From: Rhodoblastus sp963736175
Lineage (GTDB): Bacteria; Pseudomonadota; Alphaproteobacteria; Rhizobiales; Beijerinckiaceae
Assembly: GCA_963736175.1 (NCBI GenBank)
Contig: CAVTNU010000035.1
Span: 1-64,000 of the forward strand
Direction: 5' to 3'
DNA length: 64,000 bases
The notes under the pieces were generated by a model. That model was not told where the DNA came from and made no database searches. It saw nothing but the letters and a program-made list of their open reading frames with translations. The translations under genes were made by a program, and so were the position numbers. Each line of letters opens with the position of its first letter. Positions within the stretch are counted from its first letter, which is position 1. Positions 18,132 through 27,177 of the stretch are shown here, piece by piece.

Positions 18132-19328
18132 TCAGCTCAGGCCCAGCACCATTTGCGCGATGATATTTTTCTGAATTTCGTTCGACCCGCCGTAGATTGT
18201 CGTCTTGCGGCGATTGAGATAGCCGGCCGGCGCGGCCGAATTCGCCGTCGGATCGGATTCGTTGGTCGCCTGCTTGCCGACAACCACGCCATAATCATAG
18301 GCGAGCGCGTTCTGGCCGAAAGCCTCCAGTTTCAGTTCGCTGATCGCCTGCGTGATTTCCGAACCTCTGATTTTCAGGATCGAAGCAGCCGAATTGGCGC
18401 TGGAGCTCTTGCCCGCCGCGGCGACGCGCAGATTGGTGACCTCGAGAATCTGCAGGGCGATTTCGATTTCGGCGATGCGACGAGAAAAATAGGGATCGTC
18501 CTTGAGCGGGCGTCCATTTTTCAATTCGTGCGCGGCGACCTCCTTCAATTCAGTCAACTCGCGTTTTGAACCGCCTACGTCGGCGATATTGACGCGCTCG
18601 TGCCCGAGCAGGAATTTCGCATAGGTCCATCCCTTGTTTTCTTCGCCGACGAGATTTTCGACGGGAACCTCGACATTGTCGAACCAGATCTCATTGACCT
18701 CGGCGCCGCCCTCGACCAGCTTGATTGGGCGCACGCTCACACCTTTCGACTTCATGTCGATCAGCAGGAAAGAGATGCCGAGCTGCGGCTTGACTGTGGC
18801 GTCGGTGCGCACGAGGCAGAAAATCCAATCGGCGTACTGGCCAAGCGTGTTCCAGGTCTTCTGGCCGTTGACGACGTAATAATCGCCGACCCGCTCCGCC
18901 TTGGTGCGCAATGAGGCGAGGTCGGAGCCCGACCCCGGCTCCGAATAACCTTGGCACCACCAGTCCTCGCCCGAAGCGATGCGGGGCAAAAATTTTTTCT
19001 TTTGCGCTTCGTTGCCGAACGCCTGAATGACCGGCGCGACCATTTTCAGGCCGAACGGCAATGTGCGCGGCGCGCCCGCCGCCGCCGTCTCTTCCTCGAA
19101 TATGAATTGTTCGACCGCGGTCCAGCCTGTGCCGCCGAATTCCGTGCTCCAGTTCGGCGCGCCCCAGCCCTGCGCGTGCAGCGCCTTTTGCCAGGCGGTT
19201 ATCTCCTCGGCGGTGACGGACTGGCCCGCCAGCATCCGGTGCGCGGTTTCGGGCGGCAGCGCGCGGGCGATGAAGGCGCGAACCGACGCGCGGAACTCTT
19301 CTTCTTGCGGCGAGTAATCGAGATTCAT
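18132..19328 (-). CDS. pimC: Acyl-CoA dehydrogenase, pimeloyl-CoA dehydrogenase large-subunit-like
   Basis: 398 residues when started at the ATG at 19328, which has AGGAGA 8 bases upstream; a longer upstream frame has no ribosome site. Domains: helical N-terminus (MNLDYSPQEEEFRASVRAF), beta middle domain with CQGYSEPGSGSDLASL and the FAD-binding VVNGQKTWNT, and the C-terminal helical domain with KFLLGHERVNIADVGGSKRE and TIYGGSNEIQKNIIAQMVLG. Where medium-chain enzymes have IYEG with the catalytic Glu, this protein has IYGG, so the base must be elsewhere, as in several related FadE families. It oxidises an acyl-CoA to the trans-2-enoyl-CoA. It is the first gene of a two-gene unit with the small-subunit gene. 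Confidence 0.8.
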   Translation of the reverse strand: MNLDYSPQEEEFRASVRAFIARALPPETAHRMLAGQSVTAEEITAWQKALHAQGWGAPNWSTEFGGTGWTAVEQFIFEEETAAAGAPRTLPFGLKMVAPVIQAFGNEAQKKKFLPRIASGEDWWCQGYSEPGSGSDLASLRTKAERVGDYYVVNGQKTWNTLGQYADWIFCLVRTDATVKPQLGISFLLIDMKSKGVSVRPIKLVEGGAEVNEIWFDNVEVPVENLVGEENKGWTYAKFLLGHERVNIADVGGSKRELTELKEVAAHELKNGRPLKDDPYFSRRIAEIEIALQILEVTNLRVAAAGKSSSANSAASILKIRGSEITQAISELKLEAFGQNALAYDYGVVVGKQATNESDPTANSAAPAGYLNRRKTTIYGGSNEIQKNIIAQMVLGLS

Positions 19329-19499
19329 CACGCGTTCTCCTGTCGTTTTCCCTAAGGGGGCGAAGTCGAATTGGGCCTTCCGGTTCGCTCGGAGACAAGA
19401 CGCCACTTGCCTTATTCTCCACACAGGTTAGCCTCTTCCGCGTCTGCCCTCAACAGCTCAAATCGATTTTTAGAATATTTGGTATGGAGAAATGGCGAC

Positions 19500-19910
19500 A
19501 TGGGGACTATTTTTGGGGCGCATATTCCTTTTGCCGACCTGTGCGGCTTCGAGCCTTTGGGTTGCGAAGGCGGCGTCACCCGTCTGCGCCTGCAGCTCCA
19601 ACCCCATCACACCAACAATATGGGCATCGCTCATGGCGGCGTCATCGCGACCTTGCTCGATACGGCGATGGGCACGGCGGCGCGCCTTGCCGCCGGATAT
19701 CCCGTGATGACGTTGGAAATGAACGTCAATTACCTCAGCGCCGGCGAAGGCGAACTGATCGCCGAAGGACGCGTGACGCGCGCCGGCAAATCGATTTTGT
19801 TCGCCGAGGCGAGCGTTTCGGGGGCCAATGGCCCGGTCGCCAAATCGAGCGGCGTATTCAAGGCGGCGGCGCCCAAAGCCGGCTCCAACGCCATCGGCGG
19901 CGACGGCTGA
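19500..19910 (+). CDS. PaaI-type hotdog-fold thioesterase
   Basis: 136 residues. The ATG at 19500 has GGAGA 9 bases upstream and gives MGTIFGAHIPFADLCGFE. The signature HGGVIATLLDTAMGTAA (about residues 46-62) is the catalytic helix of the PaaI/YbgC hotdog family: the Gly-rich turn after His and the Asp are present. The following strands (LEMNVNYLSAGEGELIAEG, AGKSILFAEASV) complete the fold. The enzyme probably hydrolyses acyl- or aryl-CoA thioesters in the cytoplasm. It is transcribed away from the acyl-CoA dehydrogenase pair, with about 170 bases between, and runs toward the nitronate monooxygenase gene 84 bases downstream. A role in the same acyl-CoA metabolism is inference. Confidence 0.82.
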   Translation: MGTIFGAHIPFADLCGFEPLGCEGGVTRLRLQLQPHHTNNMGIAHGGVIATLLDTAMGTAARLAAGYPVMTLEMNVNYLSAGEGELIAEGRVTRAGKSILFAEASVSGANGPVAKSSGVFKAAAPKAGSNAIGGDG

Positions 19911-19993
19911 CCTCGGCCAAGGCGCCCGGCGGCTCGCCCGCAAGATATTCGCTTCACGACAACCCTGCCCAAACGGCCAGAATCGAGGAAACC

Positions 19994-20947
19994 ATGTCCG
20001 TCCCCGCCCTGTTGAGCCATCTGTCCGTGCCGGTCATCGGCGCGCCAATGTTCATCATCTCCAATCCGGACCTTGTCATCGCCCAGTGCAAAGCCGGCGT
20101 CGTCGGTTCGATGCCGGCCCTGAACGCGCGTCCGGCCGCCCAGATCGACGACTGGCTCTCGCGCATCTCCAGCGAACTCGCCACCCATGACGCGACAAAC
20201 CCGCCGCAGAAAGCCGCGCCTTACGCGATCAACCAGATCATCCATCGCAGCAACGACCGTCTCGAACACGACATGGACGTCTGCGCCAAATATCGCACGC
20301 CGATGATCATCACCTCGCTTTCGGCGCCAACCGAAATTGCGCCGCGCGTGCATGACTGGGGCGGCGTAGTTTTTCACGACGTCATCAACGCCCGGCACGC
20401 GCGAAAGGCCATTGAGGCGGGCGTCGACGGTTTGATTCTGGTGGCGGCGGGCGCCGGCGGCCACGCCGGGACGCAGTCGCCTTTCGCGCTGGTGCAGGAG
20501 GTGCGGCAATTCTGGGACGGACCAATCGCTCTATCCGGCGCTCTGTCCACCGGCCGCGCCGTTCTTGCGGCAAGAGCCATCGGCGCCGATTTCGCCTATA
20601 TGGGCACGAGATTTATCGCCACCCACGAAGCGCGCGCCGACGAGCGCTACAAACAGATGCTGATCGACAGCGCAGCCGCCGACATCGTCTACTCGTCGCT
20701 GTTCACCGGCGTAAACGGCAATTATCTGCGCGGCTCCATCGCCGCCGCCGGACTCGATCCCGACAATCTGCCGAGCGCTGACAAGAACAGCATGAGCTTC
20801 GGCTCGAACAAGGTCAAAGCGTGGAAAGATATCTGGGGCGCCGGCCAGGGCGTCGGACAAATTCACGACGTCCTGCCGACGGCGGAATTGATCGCGCGCC
20901 TCAAAAGCGAATACGACGCCGCGAAAAAGGCTTTATGCGGCGTATGA
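19994..20947 (+). CDS. Nitronate monooxygenase family FMN enzyme
   Basis: 317 residues. GAGGAA stands 5 bases before the ATG at 19994. A TIM-barrel flavoprotein of the NMO (2-nitropropane dioxygenase) family: the N-terminal VPVIGAPMFIISNPDLV, the AGVVGSMPALN strand, the phosphate-binding GVDGLILVAAGAGGHAG with the key His, and IALSGALSTGRAVLAARAIGADFAYMGTRFIAT are the family's FMN-site blocks. Such enzymes oxidise alkyl nitronates such as propionate-3-nitronate, protecting respiration, though several members have other activities. The late FTGVNGNYLRGSI segment is also typical. It lies between a thioesterase and an MBL hydrolase on the same strand with short gaps, so co-transcription is likely. 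Confidence 0.83.
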   Translation: MSVPALLSHLSVPVIGAPMFIISNPDLVIAQCKAGVVGSMPALNARPAAQIDDWLSRISSELATHDATNPPQKAAPYAINQIIHRSNDRLEHDMDVCAKYRTPMIITSLSAPTEIAPRVHDWGGVVFHDVINARHARKAIEAGVDGLILVAAGAGGHAGTQSPFALVQEVRQFWDGPIALSGALSTGRAVLAARAIGADFAYMGTRFIATHEARADERYKQMLIDSAAADIVYSSLFTGVNGNYLRGSIAAAGLDPDNLPSADKNSMSFGSNKVKAWKDIWGAGQGVGQIHDVLPTAELIARLKSEYDAAKKALCGV

Positions 20948-21001
20948 TGGGATGCGGCGCAGGAAGCCAAAACAGCTCGCAACAAGTCCAAAGAGGATAA
21001 T

Positions 21002-21967
21002 TTGAGCGCGAACGAAACGATGCAAGGTCAGGGCGTGGCGAACGCCGCCGGCGAGATCAAGGACGACATCGTCTTCGAGCGCGCCTTCGACGCGCCGGCG
21101 GGCGCGTGCGTGCAGATATCGCCGCTGGCGCGGCGCGTCGTCGCCGGCAATCCCGGTCCGTTCACCTTCACTGGCACCTGTTCCTATCTCGTCGGCGATA
21201 AAGAGGCGGCGCTGATCGATCCCGGCCCCGAGACGCCCGGCCATATCGAAGCGTTGCTGGCCGCGCTCAAGGGCCAACGTCTGACCCATATTCTCGTGAC
21301 GCATACGCACAAGGACCATTCGCCGGCGGCGAGGACGCTGCGGCAATTGACCGGCGCGACGATCGTCGGCTGCGGTCCCCATGTCGCCGCGCGCGAACTG
21401 GCGCTGGGCGAGGCGCACAAGCTGGACGCCGCCAACGATCTCGACTACGCGCCCGATCTTGTGATGGGCGACGGCGATGTTCTTGCCAGCAAGGGTTTTT
21501 CGCTGCGCGCGGTGGCGACGCCCGGCCACACGATGAACCATTTGTGCTTCGAGCTGATCGAAGAAAAGGCGCTGTTCACCGGCGACCATGTGATGGCGTG
21601 GTCGACTTCCATCGTCGCCCCGCCGGATGGCGAAATGGCGGCCTATATGGCTTCGCTCGACAAACTGCGGCAGCGCGACGACGCGATTTATTGGCCCGGC
21701 CACGGGCCGGCGGTGCGCGCGCCGCAACGTTTCGCGCGCGCGCTGATCAATCACCGGCGCGCGCGCGAAGTTTCGATCCTGAAGAGCCTGGCCGGCGGCG
21801 CGCGAAACGTCGAGGCGATCGTCGATAAGGTCTATGAAGGGCTCGATCCGCGGCTGAGAGGAGCGGCGAGTCTGTCGACCCTGGCCCATCTCGAAGATCT
21901 TTGCGGGCGCGCGCTTGTCGTCGCCGACGGCGCGCCAACGCTGGCCAGTCATTTCAGCCTAGTTTAG
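21002..21967 (+). CDS. MBL-fold metallo-hydrolase (LACTB2-like)
   Basis: 321 residues from a TTG at 21002 with GAGGA 4 bases upstream. The metallo-beta-lactamase fold is shown by the motif HTHKDHSPAA (binuclear metal site, HxHxDH), the later PGHTMNHLCF and FTGDHVM (His and Asp ligands), and a final WPGHGPAV His. The C-terminal helices with LINHRRAREVSILKSL and YEGLDPRLRGAA are the winged-helix extension seen in LACTB2-like proteins, some of which are RNases and others thioester or phosphoester hydrolases. The substrate cannot be told here. It is the last gene of the thioesterase-NMO-MBL run, with its stop only about 20 bases from the convergent DUF1499 gene. Confidence 0.82.
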   Translation: MSANETMQGQGVANAAGEIKDDIVFERAFDAPAGACVQISPLARRVVAGNPGPFTFTGTCSYLVGDKEAALIDPGPETPGHIEALLAALKGQRLTHILVTHTHKDHSPAARTLRQLTGATIVGCGPHVAARELALGEAHKLDAANDLDYAPDLVMGDGDVLASKGFSLRAVATPGHTMNHLCFELIEEKALFTGDHVMAWSTSIVAPPDGEMAAYMASLDKLRQRDDAIYWPGHGPAVRAPQRFARALINHRRAREVSILKSLAGGARNVEAIVDKVYEGLDPRLRGAASLSTLAHLEDLCGRALVVADGAPTLASHFSLV

Positions 21968-21985
21968 AGCGCGGCGTCAAATCGG

Positions 21986-22753
21986 TCATCTAGCGTCGAT
22001 ACGCTCCTGCAAGGCGTCGGAAAATTTGTCGATCCGTCCAGTGTTTGAACCAAAATCGATGGGAAAATAACGCGACACCGAACGCAGATCGACGCGGGTC
22101 TGGCCGGCAAGCGGACGAATGCGGATGGCGACCGCTTCAGGCAAATTGAGCGCAAGACTGTGGTCGAGCGCGTCGATGTGGCCAAGTCCGAGGCGCGGAC
22201 CGGGCGGGACCGCTTCGAGAATTTTCCAATGCAGCGCCTGCGCCGTCTCCAGCGCGAGGCGAAACGTTTCGTCGGCCTCCAGATCGACCACGATCGGCTG
22301 CAAATCGGCGCTCTGACGCGTTTGACCGTCGCCGCCGGCCTCTGCCGGAATCCAGCCGCCGCGTCCGGTTATCGCGGCGTGCGAGCGGCGAAAAGACGGC
22401 GGATCGGACGAGTCGGTGGAAATATCGCCGCGAGCGTGCAGGCTGAAGGCCTGATAACCGAGATAGGCGGGATAGGCGCAAAGGATCGCCAGCAAGAATA
22501 GCGCCGTGAAGATGCGGCCGACGCCCCGCCGTCCGGTCCGCCAGATCGAAACGGCGCTCACCAGCGCCAGGGTCAAGGCGCCGGCGCCAAGCGCCAGCGC
22601 AGTCAGAAACAAAATCAAGGGGATATAGGGGTCCCAACGCGCGACATGGCCGAGGACCGCCGCAAGCGCGGCCATGCACAGGGAAAACGCCGCAAGCCGC
22701 CGCGACCCAGTGGCCGAGCGCGAATAGGGTTCCTCGAAAATCAAGCGCCGCAT
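21986..22753 (-). CDS. DUF1499 membrane protein
   Basis: 255 residues from the ATG at 22753; the longer frame upstream is Arg-rich and shadow-like. Three hydrophobic stretches are visible near the N-terminus (LAAFSLCMAALAAVLGHVA, PLILFLTALALGAGALTLAL, IFTALFLLAILCAYPAYLGY). After them comes a soluble domain with DLQPIVVDLEADETF, ALETAQALHWKILEAVPPG and a C-terminal RIRPLAGQTRVDLRSVSRY followed by the GSNTGRIDKFSDAL segment. The latter block is the recurring DUF1499 signature. The function of the family is unknown. It is divergent from the MerR gene across a 345-base gap, and convergent with the MBL gene. Confidence 0.72.
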   Translation of the reverse strand: MRRLIFEEPYSRSATGSRRLAAFSLCMAALAAVLGHVARWDPYIPLILFLTALALGAGALTLALVSAVSIWRTGRRGVGRIFTALFLLAILCAYPAYLGYQAFSLHARGDISTDSSDPPSFRRSHAAITGRGGWIPAEAGGDGQTRQSADLQPIVVDLEADETFRLALETAQALHWKILEAVPPGPRLGLGHIDALDHSLALNLPEAVAIRIRPLAGQTRVDLRSVSRYFPIDFGSNTGRIDKFSDALQERIDAR

Positions 22754-23008
22754 CTGTCTGTCGCACTCCCTGCCCCGAGGACGGCCGGGAGCGCGAAAGC
22801 GCCGCCTCTGACCAATTCGGTTCGTTAAACGCGCTCGAACGTCTCGGTTCTGGTAGCCCGCGCGGCGGCGGCAGGCAAGGTCGCAGGTCGATCGTCGACG
22901 TTTTCCAGGCCTGCGCCGCCCGGCCCGATCGCTCGTCCGCCGAGACGGAAAGGATTGACAAGCGCCCGCCCGGCCAGCGACGAGCGCTCCGGCGGCCGTT
23001 AACAACAA

Positions 23009-23026
23009 TGGTCAAGTCTTCGACCA
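23009..23026. promoter_or_regulatory. Dyad TGGTC-N8-GACCA upstream of the MerR gene
   Basis: Perfect five-base arms 73 bases before the MerR start codon, in the 345-base divergent region. MerR proteins usually bind dyads of about this size, so autoregulation is possible; the rest of the region (22754-23098) shows no other clear element. Confidence 0.35.
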
Positions 23027-23098
23027 AAAAGTTCGATTTCTTTATCCTTCACTAACCATCCCTATGCTTAGGTCTCTCATCGACCGATGGAGGCGAAC

Positions 23099-23521
23099 AT
23101 GACGCAGGGCAATGCTATTGCGGCGGAAAGCCCGGACAAGACTGGCGGCTGGTCAGGCGAGGAGCATCGGTCCTATACCATCGGCGATCTGGCGAAAGAA
23201 TTCGGCGTGAGCTTGCGCGCCTTGCGCTTTTACGAGGACCGGGGCCTGCTGACGCCCACCCGCGAGGGCGCCAGGCGCGTCTATTTCGCCAGCGACAGGC
23301 TTCGCCTGCAGATGATTCTAAAAGGCAAAAGACTGGGTTTCACCCTCACCGAAATCAGCGCCCTTTTGACCTCGCCCGACAACCAATCGGCGCGCGGCGA
23401 TTTTGACCTGCATCCAGACCTGATCCTGGCTCAGGTCGAACAATTGGAGCGCCAGCGCGCCGAACTCGATCACGCCATCGCCGAACTGCGCGCGCGGCAT
23501 CGCCAGATAAACCACTGTTAA
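23099..23521 (+). CDS. MerR-family transcriptional regulator
   Basis: 140 residues from the ATG at 23099, chosen over the ATG at 23087 because GGAGG (23089-23093) is then correctly spaced. The winged helix-turn-helix is clear: YTIGDLAKEFGVSLRALRF, then YEDRGLLTPTREGARRVY, then the second wing region ILKGKRLGFTLTEISALL. The C-terminal part is a single coiled-coil dimerisation helix (LILAQVEQLERQRAELDHAI) with no effector-binding domain and no metal-binding Cys pair, so this is a short MerR of the type often placed beside acyl-CoA metabolism genes. Target genes here are not evident; it faces the end of the bcs operon. Confidence 0.85.
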   Translation: MTQGNAIAAESPDKTGGWSGEEHRSYTIGDLAKEFGVSLRALRFYEDRGLLTPTREGARRVYFASDRLRLQMILKGKRLGFTLTEISALLTSPDNQSARGDFDLHPDLILAQVEQLERQRAELDHAIAELRARHRQINHC

Positions 23522-23557
23522 ATCTCCGGGCGCCTGACGCCTAGGTTTCGCGCCGGA

Positions 23558-24421
23558 TTAAATTCCAGCCGACGCGCCGACGTTCGCGGGGCCCCGCAAG
23601 GCGGCGTCGGGCAACGCGATCGACGGCGTCGGCGCGCCGACCGGGACAGGACGGCTCGTGTCCCCTGCGACCGGCGCGAGATAAAGCGGACCAGACTGCG
23701 GCGCCATGGCGCCGTCGGGCGTATGCGCCACATCCGGCGCTTTCGCGCGATGTTTGATCGGCGCCTTGACGCCAGCCGCGCGCCTGACGGCGCCGTCTGG
23801 CCGAGCCGCCAAAGATTCCAGACTGACGTCGGCGGCGAGGTCTTTCGGCGCGAATATCTCCATATCCTCAAGCGCGCCCGCCATTTGATCGAGACTTGCC
23901 CGACGGCTGCACAAGCGCGCGCGCAGCGACGCCACGACGCCGCGTTCGCCTGAGGACGCCTCATCGATCCATTGCCACGCGTAAAGACATTTGACGCCTT
24001 GTTGCGATTGCCCGACGGCCATGCCGATCGGACCGCGCGCATTCCGCCGCGGCGTCGTCACGATATGCATCCCGACGCCGGGGAAACGGCTGACAATTTC
24101 GCCCTCGATTTCGGCGCGCGCCGGCCGTTGCGCCGTCAACCTGTCAGCGCCCGCGCCCGTCCCGTCAGTTCTGAAAAACGCGACATCAATGCGATTGTCG
24201 CCATCCTCGCCATTGTCGAGAACGATGCGCTCGTCCAGCCCATTGGCGTAGCGGCGATCCTCGACGTTTTTCACAGCGCCCAGCGCGGCCGGAACCTTGA
24301 TGGCGGCGGGAGAGCGGGGCGCCGACGCGCCGACGGGAATAGAGGCGACATAATCGCGGTCCAGCGACGAGCAAGCCGAAAGACCGGTGAGAAAAACAAA
24401 CATGATGGGAAGACGGCTCAT
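23558..24421 (-). CDS. bcsN: Cellulose biosynthesis protein BcsN
   Basis: 287 residues. The ATG at 24421 overlaps the stop of the upstream TPR gene (ATGA), and AAGGA lies 8 bases before it. The N-terminus is a lipoprotein signal (SRLPIMFVFLTGLSACSSLD) with lipobox LSAC, so the mature protein is probably attached to a membrane in the envelope. The central part has RYANGLDERIVLDNGEDG, FRTDGT and CLYAWQWID, which I recognise as the BcsN family restricted to alphaproteobacterial cellulose operons; the C-terminal third is Pro/Ala-rich and poorly conserved. The molecular role of BcsN is unknown. Here it is the last gene of the bcs operon, while in many relatives it is the first. Confidence 0.75.
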   Translation of the reverse strand: MSRLPIMFVFLTGLSACSSLDRDYVASIPVGASAPRSPAAIKVPAALGAVKNVEDRRYANGLDERIVLDNGEDGDNRIDVAFFRTDGTGAGADRLTAQRPARAEIEGEIVSRFPGVGMHIVTTPRRNARGPIGMAVGQSQQGVKCLYAWQWIDEASSGERGVVASLRARLCSRRASLDQMAGALEDMEIFAPKDLAADVSLESLAARPDGAVRRAAGVKAPIKHRAKAPDVAHTPDGAMAPQSGPLYLAPVAGDTSRPVPVGAPTPSIALPDAALRGPANVGASAGI

Positions 24422-26104
24422 GGGCGAAATCCTTCCAGGCCGACAGCCTGAACATGCGAAGCGCCTTTGGGCGCGGCGGCGGCGGCGCCGATCGGGCCGG
24501 ACGGAGCCGCGGCGTTCCACGCCGGCAACAGCGAAAAACCAAGTTGCTCATACGGCATTGCGCCAACACCCGGCACACGACGCGCCACCAGCGGCCACGG
24601 TCCATGCGCCGGCTCGGGCGCATAAACGCCGGATGCGGCGGACGCGGCCGAATCGACGCCGGCGAAACGCAAATCGTTCTGCGGCGCGACGGCGATCGGG
24701 AAGCCCGAAGGTTTCCATGGCCCCTGGCACGCCCATCGCCGAACGGGGCAACGGAACGGCGGCGCGAGCGCCCGCATTGCGAGGGATTGCGGCCGTTTCG
24801 CAGACAGGCCCGTTCGGGCCGGCGTCCCTGTTGAAGACCATCTCGACAAGGCGCGGGAACAAGCCGTCGTAACGATTGACCACCTCAAGATAGTCTTTGT
24901 CGCGATGGAGGCGTTTCAGCGTCAAGGCGTAGCCCTGTGCCGTCGTCTCCCGCGGCGCCCAGGCCATCGCGCGCTTGAACCATTCCAGCGCCGGAACAAA
25001 ATTGCAATTGTTGTAGGCGTACCAGCCCAGCGCCTGCGCGCCCTCGGCCGAGGCCGTTTCCTGCGTCGCGGCGCCAAATCGTTCGAGCCGCCGCGGCTCG
25101 ACGAGCGCCGGACTGGGATCGGTCAGGCCGCGCTCGACGATATCAATATACAAGATCATGTTGTTGACGAGCGGCTCGCGCCAGGCGTAGGCGACGTCCT
25201 CAGCTTCGCGCCGGTAGCCAAGGTCGAGCAGCGTCAGGGCCAGACCATGCGCGCTCATGGCGTCGCCATCGCGCTCCATGGCCAGCTTGAACCAGTCGAG
25301 CGCATCCTTCTGCGCGCCCTTTTTGCGATAGTACCAGCCGACCAGTTCGGCGTCTTTCGCGCCGCTGGCGCTTTGCGCCTCGCGCTGAAAATTCGCGAAA
25401 GCGGCGGCGGAAACGTCCTGCGCTTCCTCCTCATGCAGGAAGGCCGCGATGCGCGCGCGAGTCAGCGGAATTTCCAACGCGGCGCGCTCGGGGCGGCCTG
25501 CGACGAGTTTTTCAACTTCGCCGACGCGCAGATTGGCGAGCGCCTTTTGCAGCGTCGCCAGACGCACCGCTCCGTCGTTGTTGGACTCGAGAACGGCGCG
25601 ATAGATCTCAACCGCCTTGGCGTTCTGCTTGACCTTGCAATAGGCTTCCGCGAGCGTCCACAACAGGTCTATTTCCGCGCCGTCGAGATTGTCGTTTTGC
25701 TCGGCGAAGGCGACAAGCTCACGCCACTGCCCATCATTCATGAAGGCGGCGACGCGTTGACGAAATTGCTTGGCGTGGAATTTCCGGCTCAAGTCCGACG
25801 ACAGCTTCCAGTTGGGATCGGTGGCCTTGCGCGCTTCGATCGCGCGCGCCAGTTCGTCGAGCTTGTCGTCGGCGTAAAGCTTCCACAAATCGCTTTCGTC
25901 GGCGCCCTCTTGCGCGACGTCGTCGAGATGCTCGGGAACGCGCCAATCCGGATAGAGACGCTGGAGACGCTTGATCTCGGCTTCGATGCGAGCGCGCTCG
26001 CCGCGCGAGGCGAAATAGCGCAATCCCGATTCATCCGGTCCCGCGGCGAAGGCCGCCGGAGCGCTCAGAAGCGTGATCGCGAGGGCGAGTGCTATTTTTG
26101 ACAA
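24418..26104 (-). CDS. bcsK: TPR-repeat cellulose operon protein (BcsK-like), frameshifted
   Basis: About 561 residues after correction. The start is a TTG at 26104 overlapping the end of bcsZ by 13 bases; it opens a signal peptide (MSKIALALAITLLSAPAAFA). The mature protein is a series of Sel1/TPR-like helical pairs (AEAYCKVKQNAKAVEIYRAV, GWYYRKKGAQKDALDWFKLA, LGWYAYNNCNFVPALEWFKR), so it is a periplasmic scaffold by prediction. At CCC 24704-24706 one extra base throws the frame out: METFG must continue as FPIAVAPQNDLRFAG, and that frame runs to a stop overlapping bcsN by ATGA, proving which end is original. There is no C-terminal beta-barrel, so it replaces only the TPR half of BcsC. The break may be a base-call error. 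Confidence 0.78.
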
Positions 26105-27177
26105 GGGACGTATCTCATCTGCGCGGCGACCAAAACGAGCATCCGCAAGGTCGCCGAATAATAGCTTTCGCCCCTTTGCGATGCGCTTAACGCGCCGCTC
26201 ACGGGCGATCCGGAAATGACGCACTGAGTCAGCGCGGCGACGGCCCGATAGCCCGGCTCGCCCATCGGCTCGATCGAACGGCCGGAGGAGAGTTCGACGA
26301 CGGTCGGTTCGCGTCCGCGCCAGATGGCGGCGAATGGCGCGTAGTCGTCGCGTTCGCCAACGCCCGCCCAGGCCAGATAAAGGGGAATGCGAATGGCGTC
26401 GTAGCCGAAAATCGGCGCAAAATTCTCCGCCGGACGCAGAGCGTTCGCCGTCGAAATCCAGTCGGCCGGCAGATTGGTCGCGCCAAAGCGGGCGCTTCTG
26501 ATCAGATCAAGGCCGCTTTGCGTCAGCCCGTCCCAATCGACCTCGGGCGCCACGAGCTTGAGCCGGGCGAAGGCGGGAAACACCCAATAGGACAGATTGG
26601 CGACAGGGCCGTCGCGACGATCCTTGGCGGAAAAGCCTACCGTCCCCGGCAACAGCAGCGACGCCGACGCGGCGCCCTTAACGATCAGCTTGTGCGCGAC
26701 GTCGGTCGCGGTGCGTCTCGCGGCGACGCGATAGGCGGCGTCGCGCCAGGCCTCGCCCGCTTCGCTCAAAGCCCAGGCGATGAGGATGTCGCCATCGGCG
26801 GCGTCGTTGAAGTCGGCCACCGCTGGCCGGGCGTTGGCCTCCCAGCGCCAGGCGAACAGGGCGTCCGGACGCACCATCAAATTGGCGCGCGTCCAGCCCC
26901 AGATCAGATCGAAGGCGGCGCGGTCATTGGCCGCCACCGCCAGCAGCATGCCATAGCCCTGCCCTTCCGAATGGCTGATATCGCCGTTGCCGGTATCGAC
27001 AACGCGGCCCTGCGCGGTGATGAAGGCCCGTTTGTAGGCTTCCCATTGCCCCGGATTTTTCAGCGCGCCGACGAGAGCGAGATTGCGGGCGTCCAGCTTG
27101 AGCGGCGGTTCGGCCCTGACGCGCGGCGTGACCGCCAGAATCGACAGACAAGCCAGCAGGAGGACGAGAGTTCTCAT
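26092..27177 (-). CDS. bcsZ: Endo-beta-1,4-glucanase, glycoside hydrolase family 8
   Basis: 361 residues. The ATG at 27177 overlaps the bcsB stop (ATGA). A signal peptide (MRTLVLLLACLSILAVTPRV) sends it to the periplasm. GH8 landmarks are in order: AFITAQGRVVDTGNGDISHS with the catalytic-acid-region Glu just after in EGQGYGMLLAVAAND, RWEANARPAVADFNDAADGD with the catalytic Asp region, ANLSYWVFPAF, and the late FGYDAIRIPLYLAW. BcsZ trims nascent glucan during cellulose secretion and is needed for normal fibre formation in many bacteria. It lies between bcsB and the TPR gene, both overlapping it, so the whole segment is one translationally coupled block. Confidence 0.9.
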   Translation of the reverse strand: MRTLVLLLACLSILAVTPRVRAEPPLKLDARNLALVGALKNPGQWEAYKRAFITAQGRVVDTGNGDISHSEGQGYGMLLAVAANDRAAFDLIWGWTRANLMVRPDALFAWRWEANARPAVADFNDAADGDILIAWALSEAGEAWRDAAYRVAARRTATDVAHKLIVKGAASASLLLPGTVGFSAKDRRDGPVANLSYWVFPAFARLKLVAPEVDWDGLTQSGLDLIRSARFGATNLPADWISTANALRPAENFAPIFGYDAIRIPLYLAWAGVGERDDYAPFAAIWRGREPTVVELSSGRSIEPMGEPGYRAVAALTQCVISGSPVSGALSASQRGESYYSATLRMLVLVAAQMRYVPCQK

